From NCBI RefSeq assembly GCF_001427985.1, contig NZ_LMSA01000002.1, positions 722,544-786,543 of the forward strand: 64,000 bases of DNA. The letters run 5' to 3'. Below are positions 43,210 to 52,408 of the stretch, in pieces; the first letter of the stretch is position 1, and every line of letters starts with the position of its first letter. This stretch comes from Knoellia sp. Soil729. GTDB taxonomy: Bacteria; Actinomycetota; Actinomycetes; Actinomycetales; Dermatophilaceae. Made by a program: the position numbers and the translations under genes. Under the pieces are notes generated by a model. The model saw only the letters and a list, made by a program, of their open reading frames with translations. It was not told the origin of the DNA and ran no database searches.

Positions 43210-44067
43210 GTGGTCGAGACGGGTCCGGTGCTGGTCGACCATCGAGAGCGGGGCAGCGCGATCCCGGCTGCTCTGGTGGCGGCCGGACTTCACGTGGAGA
43301 TGGTGGACCTGCCGGTCGGTGACTACGTCCTTGGCCCTGGTCTCGCGGTCGAGCGCAAGGGTCCGACCGACCTGGGCGCCTCCATCCGTGACGGGAGGCT
43401 GTTCGACCAGGCGGTGCGCCTGCAGTCGGCGTTCCCGCAAGCCGTGCTCGTCATCGAGGGAGAGCCGCGCTGGATCGCCGAGGACGCCTGGCGGGGCGCG
43501 GTGTGCCGGCTCATCGAGGACGGGTTCACGGTGCTCCACAGCCTGGATCCGGAAGACACAGCGGCCTGGATCGTGCGCCTCGCCAAGCGCGCCCGGCGCG
43601 CCGCGCCGACCATCCGCACCGAGGGACCGCGGCGCGCTCCGCGCCACCCGTCAGCCCAGGCCGAGCTCATGCTCTCGGTCGTCCCCGGCATCTCCACGAC
43701 GATGGCCCGCAGCCTCGTCGCCGCCTACGGCAGCGTCTCAGCAGTAGCCGCGGCAGCGCCGGAGGGACTGCGCGACCATCCCGGTATCGGCAGGGTGCGT
43801 GCGGCTGGCCTCGCGGAGGCGTTGAACGGCAGCTACATCGCACCGACCGACCGGGAGGAGGAGCCCCTGCGGCCCTCACGAGGCACGCCACGGCTGCGGC
43901 GCTGGCTCCTCAGTGGCCCCGGCGACGATGCCGAGGCCCAGTCCTTCGACCGCCGGGCCATCGCGCTGCGCGCTCTGCGGTCCGCCGAGGAGGGAACCCA
44001 GCTCGTCGACGGCCTGACCGGTGAGGTCGTGGAGACAAAACCAGGGAGAACGGGCGACACGTCGTGA
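43210..44067 (+). CDS. ERCC4-domain (XPF/Mus81-like) nuclease with helix-hairpin-helix tail
   Basis: 285 residues. The N-terminal ERCC4 nuclease has VDHRERGSAIPAAL, LPVGDYVLG and LAVERKGPTDLGASIRDGRL, i.e. the GD...ERK-x3-D catalytic pattern of XPF. Residues about 150-205 are a tandem helix-hairpin-helix (LSVVPGISTTMARSLVAAYG; LRDHPGIGRVRAAGL). This is the archaeal/eukaryotic-style structure-specific nuclease layout, found in many actinobacteria, with a probable role in repair of branched DNA. It has no helicase domain. GTG start at 43210. Confidence 0.85.
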   Translation: MVETGPVLVDHRERGSAIPAALVAAGLHVEMVDLPVGDYVLGPGLAVERKGPTDLGASIRDGRLFDQAVRLQSAFPQAVLVIEGEPRWIAEDAWRGAVCRLIEDGFTVLHSLDPEDTAAWIVRLAKRARRAAPTIRTEGPRRAPRHPSAQAELMLSVVPGISTTMARSLVAAYGSVSAVAAAAPEGLRDHPGIGRVRAAGLAEALNGSYIAPTDREEEPLRPSRGTPRLRRWLLSGPGDDAEAQSFDRRAIALRALRSAEEGTQLVDGLTGEVVETKPGRTGDTS

Positions 44068-44071
44068 GCTG

Positions 44072-45037
44072 TCAACGGGCGCCGTTGGGCACCGGGTGCG
44101 CAGTCGCGGCCTCCTCCGGGAGCCCGTCCGCCCAGTAGTCGAAGGTCTGAGCCACCCAGAAGGTGGCGAACGAGACGAGCAGCACGACCTCCACCCACAG
44201 CACCCACTCGTCGGGCGTCCCACCACCGAAGAACTGGTCCATGACCACGAGGACGATGGCCACGGCAAAGGTCGCAGCCATGACCCCGGCCACGATGCCG
44301 TAGATGGTGGCGTAGGACGTCGCGGCCCGCCCGGCCACCCCAGCCCGGCGGTCGGACGCCCGGCGGGCGTTCACGTAGGCAACCCCGGTCATGAGCCCGA
44401 AGAGGGGCACGGCCGCACCGAAGTGGGCCCCACCGAGGAAGGACTCGCGGCCGAACCGGAACCACAGCGCGAACGCGACCCACGTGGCGGCCACGACGAC
44501 GAACCCGATCCGTGTGCCCCGCGATGTCTCGGGGCGCCGGATGATCGTGACCGCGCCGAGGAGGATCCCGGCGAGCCCCAGGCCGAGCAGCCCCCAGACG
44601 TTGTTGACGACAGAGGGCACGAACTCGGGCGGCACCGAGCACCGGCCGTCCGGGTCGCACGGAGCTCCACCGGCCCCTCGCGGCGTCGGCACGAAGGCGA
44701 CCACCGGGGCCAGCATCCCGGCGATGTTGAGCGCCGAGTCCTCGAAACCGCGACGGCCGACGATGGCCGCGAGGCTGATGCCGATGGCGACGAGAGCGCC
44801 GACGAAGACGCTGCGCGACGGGGTGTAGTAGTACGCGCTGATCGACCCGAGCCGCTGGTTGGCAGCGATCCCGGTGGACCGCTCGAGGAACACCGACCCG
44901 AGAAGCAGCAGCACGAGCCCCACCAGGCTCAGCCGCAGGTAGCGATAGGTGCGCACCGCCGCGCTGGCGCGCACTCGCTGCGGTGTGATCGGTGCGGCGG
45001 TGGGACCAGTGGGGGTTCCCTGGGCGAGGTCGGTCAT
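44072..45037 (-). CDS. Hypothetical membrane protein
   Basis: 321 residues with about seven hydrophobic helices: SLVGLVLLLLGSVFL, VFVGALVAIGISLAAIVG, ALNIAGMLAPVVAFV, LLGLGLAGILLGAVTII, IGFVVVAATWVAFALWF, AATFAVAIVLVVMDQFFG and LWVEVVLLVSFATFWVAQTF. Conserved-looking loops include NQRLGSISAYYYTPSRSV and an extracytoplasmic loop with two cysteines (APCDPDGRCSVPPEF). I do not know its family. The two cysteines facing outside could form a disulfide. It ends 4 bp from the convergent ERCC4 gene. Confidence 0.7.
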   Translation of the reverse strand: MTDLAQGTPTGPTAAPITPQRVRASAAVRTYRYLRLSLVGLVLLLLGSVFLERSTGIAANQRLGSISAYYYTPSRSVFVGALVAIGISLAAIVGRRGFEDSALNIAGMLAPVVAFVPTPRGAGGAPCDPDGRCSVPPEFVPSVVNNVWGLLGLGLAGILLGAVTIIRRPETSRGTRIGFVVVAATWVAFALWFRFGRESFLGGAHFGAAVPLFGLMTGVAYVNARRASDRRAGVAGRAATSYATIYGIVAGVMAATFAVAIVLVVMDQFFGGGTPDEWVLWVEVVLLVSFATFWVAQTFDYWADGLPEEAATAHPVPNGAR

Positions 45038-45376
45038 GGCGGTCTCCTTCGCAGCGACGTGGGCGTCAACACCTCACAGGAGGTGCGTCACCACCTCCAG
45101 ATACCTGTCGCGAGGGCGTATCTCGGCCCGTGCCTGGCGCTCCTGAGCGATGACGGCAGACGCACGCACAACGGCCGCCGAGCTGACAGCGGCACCCGCG
45201 AAACCGGCATACCCGGCTGAAAGACGTCGGGTATGCCGTGTGCCCGCCCTGGGGTGAAAGGGCACCTGACGTGCCGAGAGACCCACCTCCACTCCCCCGT
45301 TGGGCCCGGATTCGTGGCAGGTTCGGACCAGGCCCAACTCCCTGGTCGGGCATGCCACATCCGAAGGAGGACGAAC
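45038..45376. other. Divergent promoter region
   Basis: 339 bp between two divergent genes, with no supported gene. It contains a hairpin with perfect 11-bp arms, CGGCATACCCG (45205-45215) and CGGGTATGCCG (45228-45238), which is also a head-to-head pair of the genome-wide octamer described under findings. Confidence 0.5.
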
Positions 45377-46000
45377 ATGCAACCCATCTACTGGTGGATC
45401 ATCGCGGTGGTCGTCGTGCTGGTGATCATCTGGCTCGTCGCGCGCGCCATGAGCGGACGGCGCGCCGAGCAGCACCGCGAGCAGGCTGCCGAGATCCGCA
45501 CCGACGCACAGCAGCACGACCGAGACTTCCGCGAGCGCCAGGCCAAGGCCGACGAGGCCGACGCCCAGGCACGACGCGCGCAGGCCGAGGCGGACGAAGC
45601 CAACGCCAAGGCTCGGCAGCTGCAGACCGAGGCCGAGCGTCGCGGGGAGTCCGCCGAAGAGGTGCGCTCCGAGCGGGACGACCGCCTGCGCCATGCTGAC
45701 TCGCTCGACCCCGATGTCGAGACCGACAAGGACGGCAACCGGGTCGGCACGGGAGCCGCTGGGAACCGGGCGGCCTACGGCGACCGTGACGCGGACGGCG
45801 ACGTCGGCCTCGACGACCGGCTCGAGAACCGGGCCGACTCCAGCGTCGGTCGCGACAACCCCCAACACAATGACCTCGGCGACGGTCACGACGACGCCAC
45901 GTGGGACGGTGACGACCGCAGAAGCGGCGACAGGCTACGCGGCACGGCGGCCGACGTCCGCGGGAAACGCGACACCGACGGGGACGGCCACCGCGGCTGA
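45377..46000 (+). CDS. Membrane-anchored coiled-coil protein with Asp-rich calcium-type repeats
   Basis: 207 residues: one N-terminal membrane helix (about 4-25, YWWIIAVVVVLVIIWLVARA), a charged coiled coil (about 30-110, rich in Ala, Glu, Arg, with ADEADAQARRAQAEADEANA) and an acidic end with DxDxDG loops (DRDADGDVGLDDRL; RDTDGDGHRG) like thrombospondin type 3 or dockerin calcium loops. Function is unknown. AGGAGG lies 6 bp before the ATG at 45377; the frame extends upstream to 45233 without support. Confidence 0.75.
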   Translation: MQPIYWWIIAVVVVLVIIWLVARAMSGRRAEQHREQAAEIRTDAQQHDRDFRERQAKADEADAQARRAQAEADEANAKARQLQTEAERRGESAEEVRSERDDRLRHADSLDPDVETDKDGNRVGTGAAGNRAAYGDRDADGDVGLDDRLENRADSSVGRDNPQHNDLGDGHDDATWDGDDRRSGDRLRGTAADVRGKRDTDGDGHRG

Positions 46001-46013
46001 CCCAGCTTGACGT

Positions 46014-46049
46014 CTCGGCCCCCGGTGCACCCTGGCACCGGGGGCCGAG
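46014..46049. terminator. Hairpin between convergent genes
   Basis: CTCGGCCCCCGGTGC and its exact complement around a 6-nt ACCCTG loop, 13 bp after the coiled-coil protein stop; it can also end the convergent pfp transcript. Confidence 0.85.
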
Positions 46050-46077
46050 CTGCGTCAGGGGCTCCGAGGCCTACCGC

Positions 46078-47277
46078 TCAGGCGTGCCCGATCGCGGCAC
46101 GCAGCTCGGCGAACCACGGCACCGAGGCGTCGAAGGCCTTGCCGCCGGCCACCCGTGGGAACTCGACGGCCCGCAGCTCGTTGCCGCGTTCCTCGTCCTC
46201 GCCCACGAGACCGGACTCACCGCGCAGGGCGGCGTCGACGGCATACTCCGTGCACTGGCGGATGAGCGCGAGGTCCTCCTCACCGGCAGCGGCGGAGCGC
46301 GAGAAGTAGCCGGACTTCTGCACCATGACCTTCTCGGCACCCAGCAGCTCGGCGAACTGCTTGCCGAACCAGGCGCCCGGGCTCACCTTGTCGAGCTGCA
46401 CGTGGCCGAAGGGGTCGCGAGGGACCTCTTGCCCAGCCGCCTCGAGCTCGGCGACGACCTCACTCACGCCCGCGCCCTCGGACAGGAAGATGTTGACGCA
46501 TCCCACCTCGTCCATGACGGACGTGAGCCGGGCACTCTCGCCGGGCAGGTCGATGGGCGACTCGGGGACGAAGACGGCGTGGACGTCCCACCGGCGAGGG
46601 TCGAGCCCGATGCCGGGAAGCCACTCCTGCTCGCCCACCCAGGCGTGGTGGCGGCGAGCCGTCTCGGCGGTGAGCCAGCCGCAGTGGCGCCCCATGACCT
46701 CATGGATGATGAGCATCCGGGGGTTGGACGAGTGCTCGGCCAGGATGTTGCGGGCGAAGATCGCGCCCTGCTCGGCGGCGGTCCACGCACCGAGGGACTG
46801 GCGGATCGGGATGATGTCGTTGTCGATCGTCTTGGGCAGCCCGACGACCGTGAGGGGGTAGTCGTTGTCCGCGAGGTACGCGGCGAGGTCGGCCGCTGTC
46901 GTGTTCGTGTCGTCCCCACCGATGGTGTGCAGCACATCGACGCCGTCCCTTGTGAGCTGCTCGGCCGCCACGCGCAACGGGTCCTGCCCCTCCTGGACGA
47001 GGCCGCGCTTCACGCAGTCGGCGACGTTGGTCAGCTTGACCCGGCTGTTGCCGATCGGGGAGCCCCCGAAGCGGTGGAGCAGCGCCGCGCCGGCGCGTAC
47101 CTCGCGCGTGACCTCCACCGAGCGGCCGGTGAGCAGGCCGGCATACCCGTTCTGGTAGGCGATGATCCGCACGTCCGGCGCAACCGCGGTGTAGCGCTCG
47201 ATGAGTCCGCCCACCGCTGACGAGAGGCAGGGCGCGAGTCCACCGGCGGTGAGCAGGGCAACGGTCTGGACAGGCAT
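46078..47277 (-). CDS. pfp: Pyrophosphate-dependent 6-phosphofructokinase
   Basis: 399 residues. It carries the PPi-type marks of the PFK family: GGDDTN, where the second Asp replaces the Gly of ATP-dependent enzymes, and PKTIDND with the PPi-specific lysine. Substrate motifs VMGRHCGWLTAETAR and the AGWAVGQ-like C-terminal part are present. It interconverts fructose 6-phosphate and fructose 1,6-bisphosphate reversibly with PPi, saving ATP. It stands alone on its strand. Confidence 0.92.
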   Translation of the reverse strand: MPVQTVALLTAGGLAPCLSSAVGGLIERYTAVAPDVRIIAYQNGYAGLLTGRSVEVTREVRAGAALLHRFGGSPIGNSRVKLTNVADCVKRGLVQEGQDPLRVAAEQLTRDGVDVLHTIGGDDTNTTAADLAAYLADNDYPLTVVGLPKTIDNDIIPIRQSLGAWTAAEQGAIFARNILAEHSSNPRMLIIHEVMGRHCGWLTAETARRHHAWVGEQEWLPGIGLDPRRWDVHAVFVPESPIDLPGESARLTSVMDEVGCVNIFLSEGAGVSEVVAELEAAGQEVPRDPFGHVQLDKVSPGAWFGKQFAELLGAEKVMVQKSGYFSRSAAAGEEDLALIRQCTEYAVDAALRGESGLVGEDEERGNELRAVEFPRVAGGKAFDASVPWFAELRAAIGHA

Positions 47278-47373
47278 GGACGGGCTCCTCGGGCACGGGT
47301 GGGGGTCAGGGACCAGTCTCTCAGTGTGACCGGCAACACACGCAGCGCCCTACCGACTGGTGGACAGTGGCCG

Positions 47374-48366
47374 TCAGGTGCAGGGGCGCGTCACCGTGGG
47401 CGGGGGGTCCTTGCGCTGGGCCTTCTTCTGCGGCAGCTCGGCCTTGGGCGTGACACCCTCGAACTTGTTGCCGAGCAGGACGTCGATCGTCATGTTGTCC
47501 CGGGCGACCTCACGCAGGGTGGCGCCCTTGAACTGCTGGGCGACGAGCGCGGCAGCGAGGTCGGCGTCGGGTCCGTGGAGGATGACGGCGACGTCGTCGG
47601 GCAGGAAGGACCCGTCGGGGTTGTTGCCCTGCTTGCCGGTGCTGAAGCCGCGCTTGGTGAGCTCGTCGAAGGCCGACTTCGCCAGGCCACTGCGCCACGT
47701 CGTGTTGTAGACGTTGACGGTGAAGTCGCTCAGCTCCGGGGGCTTCGGCGGTGGGGCGGGCAGCATCTTGGTGAAGTCGCCGCCGAGGACGAAGGAGATG
47801 GAGGTGCCGGAGCGGCCGTCGTTCTGCAGCTCGGCGCCGTCGATCGTCTGCGCGGCGAGGAGGGCCTGGTCGAGTCCCGCGTTGCCGTGGTAGATCCGGG
47901 CGGGTCCCTTGACCCACAGGGTGCGGGGTGCGGTCGTCACCTCGGCGACGGTGAAGCCGCGGCGGGCGAGGTCGCGACCCACGGTGTGGCCCGCGCCGTC
48001 CTGGCCCGAGGCGTTCATCACGGTGACCTTGAAGGAGTCGGTCGCCGGGGCCAGCACGACCAGGGGCTGGCAGACCACCTGCGGGTCAGGGGTCATGAGG
48101 CCGGTGCCGTAGGCCGCGGCGATGCTGGCCGAGCCGAGCAGCAGGGCGGGGATCGTGATGAACGCGGCGAGGTGGCGGAACTGGTAGCGACGCCAGATCT
48201 GCTCGTCGCTCAGGGCCTCCTGGGTCTTCGCGCGCTCGAGCAGCTCCTTGTGGACGGTGTTGCGCGTCATGCCCAGGCTGCGCCGGGCAAGGTCGCGGGA
48301 GGCGGCAGCGGCGCGCGCGGGCAGACGTGACCCTTCGGGCTGCTGCTGCCCCTGCTTCCTGAACAC
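47374..48366 (-). CDS. Membrane protein with two LytR_C domains
   Basis: 330 residues. A cytoplasmic N-terminus of about 65, one membrane helix (LAAFITIPALLLGSASIAAA, about 70-90), then two LytR_C-type repeats (about 115-185, FKVTVMNASGQDGAGHTVGR; about 225-300, FTVNVYNTTWRSGLAKSAFD). It lacks the LytR-CpsA-Psr catalytic domain, so it is not itself a ligase; such proteins may assist attachment of cell-wall polymers. The GTG at 48366 has GAGGAGG just upstream; an internal ATG (MTRNTVHKE) is the alternative. Confidence 0.82.
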   Translation of the reverse strand: MFRKQGQQQPEGSRLPARAAAASRDLARRSLGMTRNTVHKELLERAKTQEALSDEQIWRRYQFRHLAAFITIPALLLGSASIAAAYGTGLMTPDPQVVCQPLVVLAPATDSFKVTVMNASGQDGAGHTVGRDLARRGFTVAEVTTAPRTLWVKGPARIYHGNAGLDQALLAAQTIDGAELQNDGRSGTSISFVLGGDFTKMLPAPPPKPPELSDFTVNVYNTTWRSGLAKSAFDELTKRGFSTGKQGNNPDGSFLPDDVAVILHGPDADLAAALVAQQFKGATLREVARDNMTIDVLLGNKFEGVTPKAELPQKKAQRKDPPPTVTRPCT

Positions 48367-48495
48367 GGTGCCTCCTCGGCGCTCGGTACGACCCAGCGGT
48401 CCCACAACCGCTGCAGGAATTGCACCACGAGTCACACAAGTCACACCAGTAACACGCCGAACCTGTCACCTGACCGAGACCAATGGCGGACGAAC

Positions 48496-49557
48496 TCAGA
48501 GCGTGGCCGCGACCAGCTCCGCCGTCTGCAGCATGTTGAGGGCCGCGCCCTTGCGCAGGTTGTCGCCGCAGACGAACAGGTCGATCGTGCGCGGGAAGTC
48601 GATGGCCTGGCGCATCCGGCCCACGAAGCGGGGGTCCGCGCCGACCATGTCGGCCGGAGTCGGGAACTCCCCCTGCTCGGGGTCGTCCATGACGACGACA
48701 CCGGGTGCCTCGACGAGCGCCTGGCGGGCCTTGGCGACGTTGATCGACCTGGTGAAGGTGGCGTGGACCGAGACGGAGTGCGCGGAGACGACCGGGACCC
48801 GCACGCACGTCGCCGACACCTTGAGGTCAGGCATGCCGAGGATCTTGCGCGTCTCCTGGCGGATCTTGGACTCCTCCGAGCTCCAGCCGTCACCGACGTG
48901 GGTCCCGGCGAACGGGAGGACGTTGAGGGCCAGGGGACCGCCGAACATGCTCGGCCCGAGCTCGTGGTCGATGGCTCGGCGCACGTCACCCGGGCGCATG
49001 CCGAGCTCGCGGTCACCGGCCACGACGGCGATCTCGTCGTGGAGACGGGCCATCCCGGCCCGGCCGAGCCCTGACGCGGCCTGGAAGCTCGTGACGACGA
49101 GCTCGGTGAGCTCCCACTGCGCGTGCAGCACGGCGAGCACATCGATCATCGTCATCACCGTGGCACCCGGGTTGGCGATGATGCCTCGCGGCCGGTCTCT
49201 CACCGCCTCCGGGTTGATCTCCGGGACGACGAGGGGCACGTCGGGGTCGCGGCGGAACGTCGGGCTGTTGTCGATGACGATGGCACCGTGCTCGACGGCG
49301 ACCTTGGCCCACTCGGCAGAGATCTCCGGCGGCACGTCCACCACCGCCACGTCGACGCCGTCGAAGAACTCCGGCGTCAGGGCCTGGATGGTGAGATCCT
49401 CGCCGGCCACCCGGCATACGGAACCGACGTCCTCGGCACCGGCGGCGAGGCGCACCTCTCCCCAGATGTGGCGACGCATCGGCAGCACGTCGAGCACGAC
49501 GGTCCCGACGGCGCCCGTCGCGCCGACGACGGCCAGAGTCGGGGCAGCAGTCGTCAC
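48496..49557 (-). CDS. Aspartate-semialdehyde dehydrogenase homologue lacking the catalytic cysteine
   Basis: 353 residues clearly of the ASADH family: N-terminal AVVGATGAVGTVVLDVL, IVIDNSPTFRRDPDVPLVVP, SFQAASGLG with the conserved Gln, CVRVPV with the substrate Arg and SAHSVSVHA with the His. The active-site motif normally NPNC(T/S)T is NPGATV (Ala132 in the Cys place), a two-base change from a Cys codon. The phosphate-binding ARSAG stretch near residue 37 is also altered (RLAAGAEDVG). It sits 29 bp after aspartokinase, where asd normally is. It either has a different chemistry, is a regulatory homologue, or is inactive. GTG start with GAAGGA upstream. Confidence 0.85.
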   Translation of the reverse strand: MTTAAPTLAVVGATGAVGTVVLDVLPMRRHIWGEVRLAAGAEDVGSVCRVAGEDLTIQALTPEFFDGVDVAVVDVPPEISAEWAKVAVEHGAIVIDNSPTFRRDPDVPLVVPEINPEAVRDRPRGIIANPGATVMTMIDVLAVLHAQWELTELVVTSFQAASGLGRAGMARLHDEIAVVAGDRELGMRPGDVRRAIDHELGPSMFGGPLALNVLPFAGTHVGDGWSSEESKIRQETRKILGMPDLKVSATCVRVPVVSAHSVSVHATFTRSINVAKARQALVEAPGVVVMDDPEQGEFPTPADMVGADPRFVGRMRQAIDFPRTIDLFVCGDNLRKGAALNMLQTAELVAATL

Positions 49558-49586
49558 AGGGTCCTTCCGATCCGGGCCATCTTGCC

Positions 49587-50885
49587 TCAGCGGCCGGTGC
49601 CGGCGTAGACGACCGCCTCACCGTCCTGCGAGTCGAGCCCGAACGCGGTGTGCACCGCCTGCACGGCCTCGTCGAGGAGCTCGCTGCGGGTGATGACCGA
49701 GATGCGGATCTCGGAGGTGGAGATCATCTCGATGTTGACGTCGGCGTCGGCGAGCGCACGGAAGAAGGTCGCCGAGACGCCCGGGTTGGAGCGCATGCCG
49801 GCACCGACGAGCGAGAGCTTGCCGATCTGGTCGTCGTACTGCAGGCCGGTGAAGCCCACCTGCTCCTCGATGGCCTTGAGCGCCTCCATGGCCCGCTGCC
49901 CGTCGGCCTTGGGCAGGGTGAACGAGATGTCGGTGAGGCCCGTGTCGGTCGCCGAGACGTTCTGGACGATCATGTCGAGGTTGATCTCGGCGGCAGCGAC
50001 CGCGTGGAAGATCTGGGCCGCCTTGCCGGTGGTGTCGGGCACTCCGACGACGGTGATCTTGGCCTCGCTGAGGTCGTGTGCGACACCGGCGATGATCGGG
50101 GCTTCCACGGCTTCTCCTTCGGGACCCTTGGGGGCCGGCTGGTCACTGACGATGGTGCCTTCCTTCGGGGTGAAGGAGGACCGGACGTGGATGGGGATGT
50201 CGTAGCGGCGGGCGTACTCGACGCTGCGCAGGTGCAGGACCTTGGACCCGCTGGCGGCCAGCTCGAGCATCTCCTCGGCCGAGATCCGGTCGAGCTTGCG
50301 CGCCCGGGGCACGATGCGCGGGTCGGCCGTGAAGACGCCGTCGACGTCGGTGTAGATCTCGCAGACCTCGGCGTTGAGCGCGGCCGCGAGCGCGACAGCG
50401 GTGGTGTCGGTGCCTCCGCGGCCCAGGGTGGTGATCTCCTTGGTCGTCTGGCTCACGCCCTGGAAGCCCGCGACGATGACGACGTGACCCTTGCCGAGGG
50501 CCTCGGTGATGCGGCCAGGCGTGACGTCGATGATCTTGGCCCGGCCGTGCGCCTCGTCGGTGATGACGCCGGCCTGGCTGCCGGTGAACGAGCGGGCACT
50601 GATCCCGAGGTCGTGGATGGCCATGGCGACGAGGGCCATGCTGATGCGCTCACCCGCGGTCATGAGCATGTCGAGCTCGCGGGGCGGCGGCACGGGGCTG
50701 ACGTCCTGGGCGAGGTCGAGCAGCTCGTCGGTCGAGTCACCCATCGCGGAGACGGCGACGACGACCTCGTTGCCCGCCTTGCGGGTCTCGGCGATGCGAC
50801 GTGCGACCCGCTTGATGCTCTCGGCATCGGCGAGCGAGGAGCCGCCGTACTTCTGGACGACGATGGGCACGTCTGGCACTCCCAT
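49587..50885 (-). CDS. lysC: Aspartate kinase
   Basis: 432 residues. The kinase domain begins [16 protein letters not shown], has [20 protein letters not shown] and [17 protein letters not shown]; two ACT domains follow (about 265-345 with [17 protein letters not shown], and 350-420 with [16 protein letters not shown]), which give feedback control by lysine and/or threonine. It makes aspartyl phosphate, first step to lysine, threonine, methionine and diaminopimelate. Actinobacterial genes of this type often make a second short subunit from an internal start. The ATG at 50885 or the GTG two codons later could be used. Confidence 0.95.
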   Translation of the reverse strand: MGVPDVPIVVQKYGGSSLADAESIKRVARRIAETRKAGNEVVVAVSAMGDSTDELLDLAQDVSPVPPPRELDMLMTAGERISMALVAMAIHDLGISARSFTGSQAGVITDEAHGRAKIIDVTPGRITEALGKGHVVIVAGFQGVSQTTKEITTLGRGGTDTTAVALAAALNAEVCEIYTDVDGVFTADPRIVPRARKLDRISAEEMLELAASGSKVLHLRSVEYARRYDIPIHVRSSFTPKEGTIVSDQPAPKGPEGEAVEAPIIAGVAHDLSEAKITVVGVPDTTGKAAQIFHAVAAAEINLDMIVQNVSATDTGLTDISFTLPKADGQRAMEALKAIEEQVGFTGLQYDDQIGKLSLVGAGMRSNPGVSATFFRALADADVNIEMISTSEIRISVITRSELLDEAVQAVHTAFGLDSQDGEAVVYAGTGR

Positions 50886-51014
50886 GCGGGGTTCGCGGGT
50901 CTGCGGGTGGTCGCCAGTGAGTCTAACGGCGGCTTCTGGGCGGGTTTTCCACGCCCGTATGCCGGTCGCCCACCGCGCGTGCGCGGCTCACCTCGCTGGG
51001 CCGGGGCGACGTGT

Positions 51015-51072
51015 GACGCGGAGATCGTGGATCGTCCCGGTTGCAACCGGGACGATCCACGATTTCTGCGTC
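51015..51072. repeat. Perfect 40-bp palindrome / terminator after the recR operon
   Basis: ATCGTGGATCGTCCCGGTT (51024-51042), GC, and the exact complement (51045-51063) make a continuous perfect palindrome; GACGC/GCGTC extend it outside. It begins at the stop of the DUF5063 gene and precedes aspartokinase. As RNA it folds to a 19-bp hairpin, so it likely ends the dnaX-recR transcript. Confidence 0.85.
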
Positions 51073-51676
51073 AGGGATGGAGGGCGTCGAACTCGGCCTC
51101 GGCGACCGCGTCAGGGTCGGCATCGAGGCGCACGTGCGCGAGGAGGGCCTGGAGGACCCGCAGGGCACTCGCGGCGCGCTCACCCCAGTCGGAGAGGTAG
51201 CTGAACTGCCACCACCACAGGGCCTCGAGGATGCGGCCCTCCTCGTGGTGGCGCAGGCCGTGGGCCAGCGCCGAGGCGATCACGGTGAGGTCGTTGGACA
51301 GCGAGCCGGTCGTGAGCTCGGGCTCGGTCACCGGGTCGACGACGTCGGCGTAGTCGTCGAGACCTTCGAGGAGGTTGGTGAGGTTCTCGCGCAACGGGTC
51401 GAGCTCGACGTCGGGGCCTGGGTCCACCTCGAAGCGGTCCTCCGGGACGATGTCCTCGATGGCTCCGAGGCGGGCGCCCATGACGAGCACCTGCGACACG
51501 GCGAGGAGCCCGAGCGGCAGGGCCGCAGCTGGGTTGGCACCGGAGGCGATGTCGGTGACGGTGGTGAGGTAGACGCGCGCCTCCTCCGCCGAGTCGGCGG
51601 CCAGGGCGCGCAGGTCCGAGAGCTGGTCGCCGGCGGACTCCAGGGTGGCGCTGGCGGTGCTCTCGTCGTCACGCAT
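51071..51676 (-). CDS. DUF5063 domain protein
   Basis: 201 residues, all-helical and acidic, with the DUF5063 features [11 protein letters not shown] near residue 40 and the C-terminal [20 protein letters not shown]. The family is restricted to actinobacteria and nearly always follows recR; no function is known. Its start overlaps the recR stop by 8 bp, so the two are co-translated. Confidence 0.85.
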   Translation of the reverse strand: MRDDESTASATLESAGDQLSDLRALAADSAEEARVYLTTVTDIASGANPAAALPLGLLAVSQVLVMGARLGAIEDIVPEDRFEVDPGPDVELDPLRENLTNLLEGLDDYADVVDPVTEPELTTGSLSNDLTVIASALAHGLRHHEEGRILEALWWWQFSYLSDWGERAASALRVLQALLAHVRLDADPDAVAEAEFDALHP

Positions 51677-52268
51677 CGAGCAGCCTCCGTCCCTCGAACG
51701 CCCGGCCGAGCGTGACCTCGTCGGCGTACTCGAGGTCACCGCCCACGGGCAGCCCCGACGCGAGACGGGTGATCTTGATGCCCATGCCCTTGAGGAAGCG
51801 GGCGAGATAGCTCGCCGTGGCCTCACCCTCGAGGTTGGGGTCGGTCGCGATGATGACCTCGGTGACCTCGTTGCTCGCGAGCCGGGTCATCAGCTCACGG
51901 AAGGTCAGGTCGTCGGGCCCGATGCCGTCGATGGGGCTGATCGCGCCACCGAGGACGTGGTAGCGGCCACGGAACTCACGCGTGCGCTCGATGGCGACGA
52001 CGTCCTTGGGCTCCTCCACGACACAGATGCTCGCGAGGTCGCGGCGCGGGTCGGCACAGATGCGGCACTGCTCGGACTCGGCAATGTTGAAGCAGGTCAC
52101 GCAGAAGCGGACCTTGGCCTTGACCTGGGTGAGGGCATCCGTGAGCCGCTGCACGTCGACCGCATCGGACTGGAGCAGGTGGAAGGCGATGCGCTGCGCG
52201 CTCTTGGGGCCGACGCCCGGGAGTCGTCCGAGTTCGTCGATGAGGTCCTGCACTGCGCCTTCGTACAC
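51669..52268 (-). CDS. recR: Recombination mediator protein RecR
   Basis: 199 residues: helix-hairpin-helix [20 protein letters not shown], a zinc finger with Cys56, Cys59, Cys68 and Cys71, and a Toprim domain ([25 protein letters not shown]). It works with RecF and RecO to load RecA at gaps. It precedes DUF5063 and follows an acyltransferase gene and dnaX; the ybaB/ebfC gene usual between dnaX and recR is missing here. Confidence 0.97.
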   Translation of the reverse strand: MYEGAVQDLIDELGRLPGVGPKSAQRIAFHLLQSDAVDVQRLTDALTQVKAKVRFCVTCFNIAESEQCRICADPRRDLASICVVEEPKDVVAIERTREFRGRYHVLGGAISPIDGIGPDDLTFRELMTRLASNEVTEVIIATDPNLEGEATASYLARFLKGMGIKITRLASGLPVGGDLEYADEVTLGRAFEGRRLLDA

Positions 52269-52373
52269 ACCCCGAGCCTAGGCCACGTGGCCGTCACTGG
52301 CTCCCGCCGCGCGGGGGAAAGCCGACCGGACGGAACCGTGGGGGTCCGGAGGGTTCACAACCCTCCGGACGCC

Positions 52374-52408
52374 AAGGTTCCCGCATGGGGAGCAAAAGTC
52401 GGGGTGGG
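52374..52408 (+). repeat. Intergenic element with GGTTCCCGC(A)...GGGGAGCAAAAGT core, copy A
   Basis: The stretch AAGGTTCCCGCATGGGGAGC plus AAAAGTCGGGGTGGG, just after a hairpin of TCCGGAGGGTT/AACCCTCCGGA (52344-52369), recurs in reverse orientation at 55499-55532 with only a few changes. The two copies bracket the acyltransferase-dnaX pair. Confidence 0.55.
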
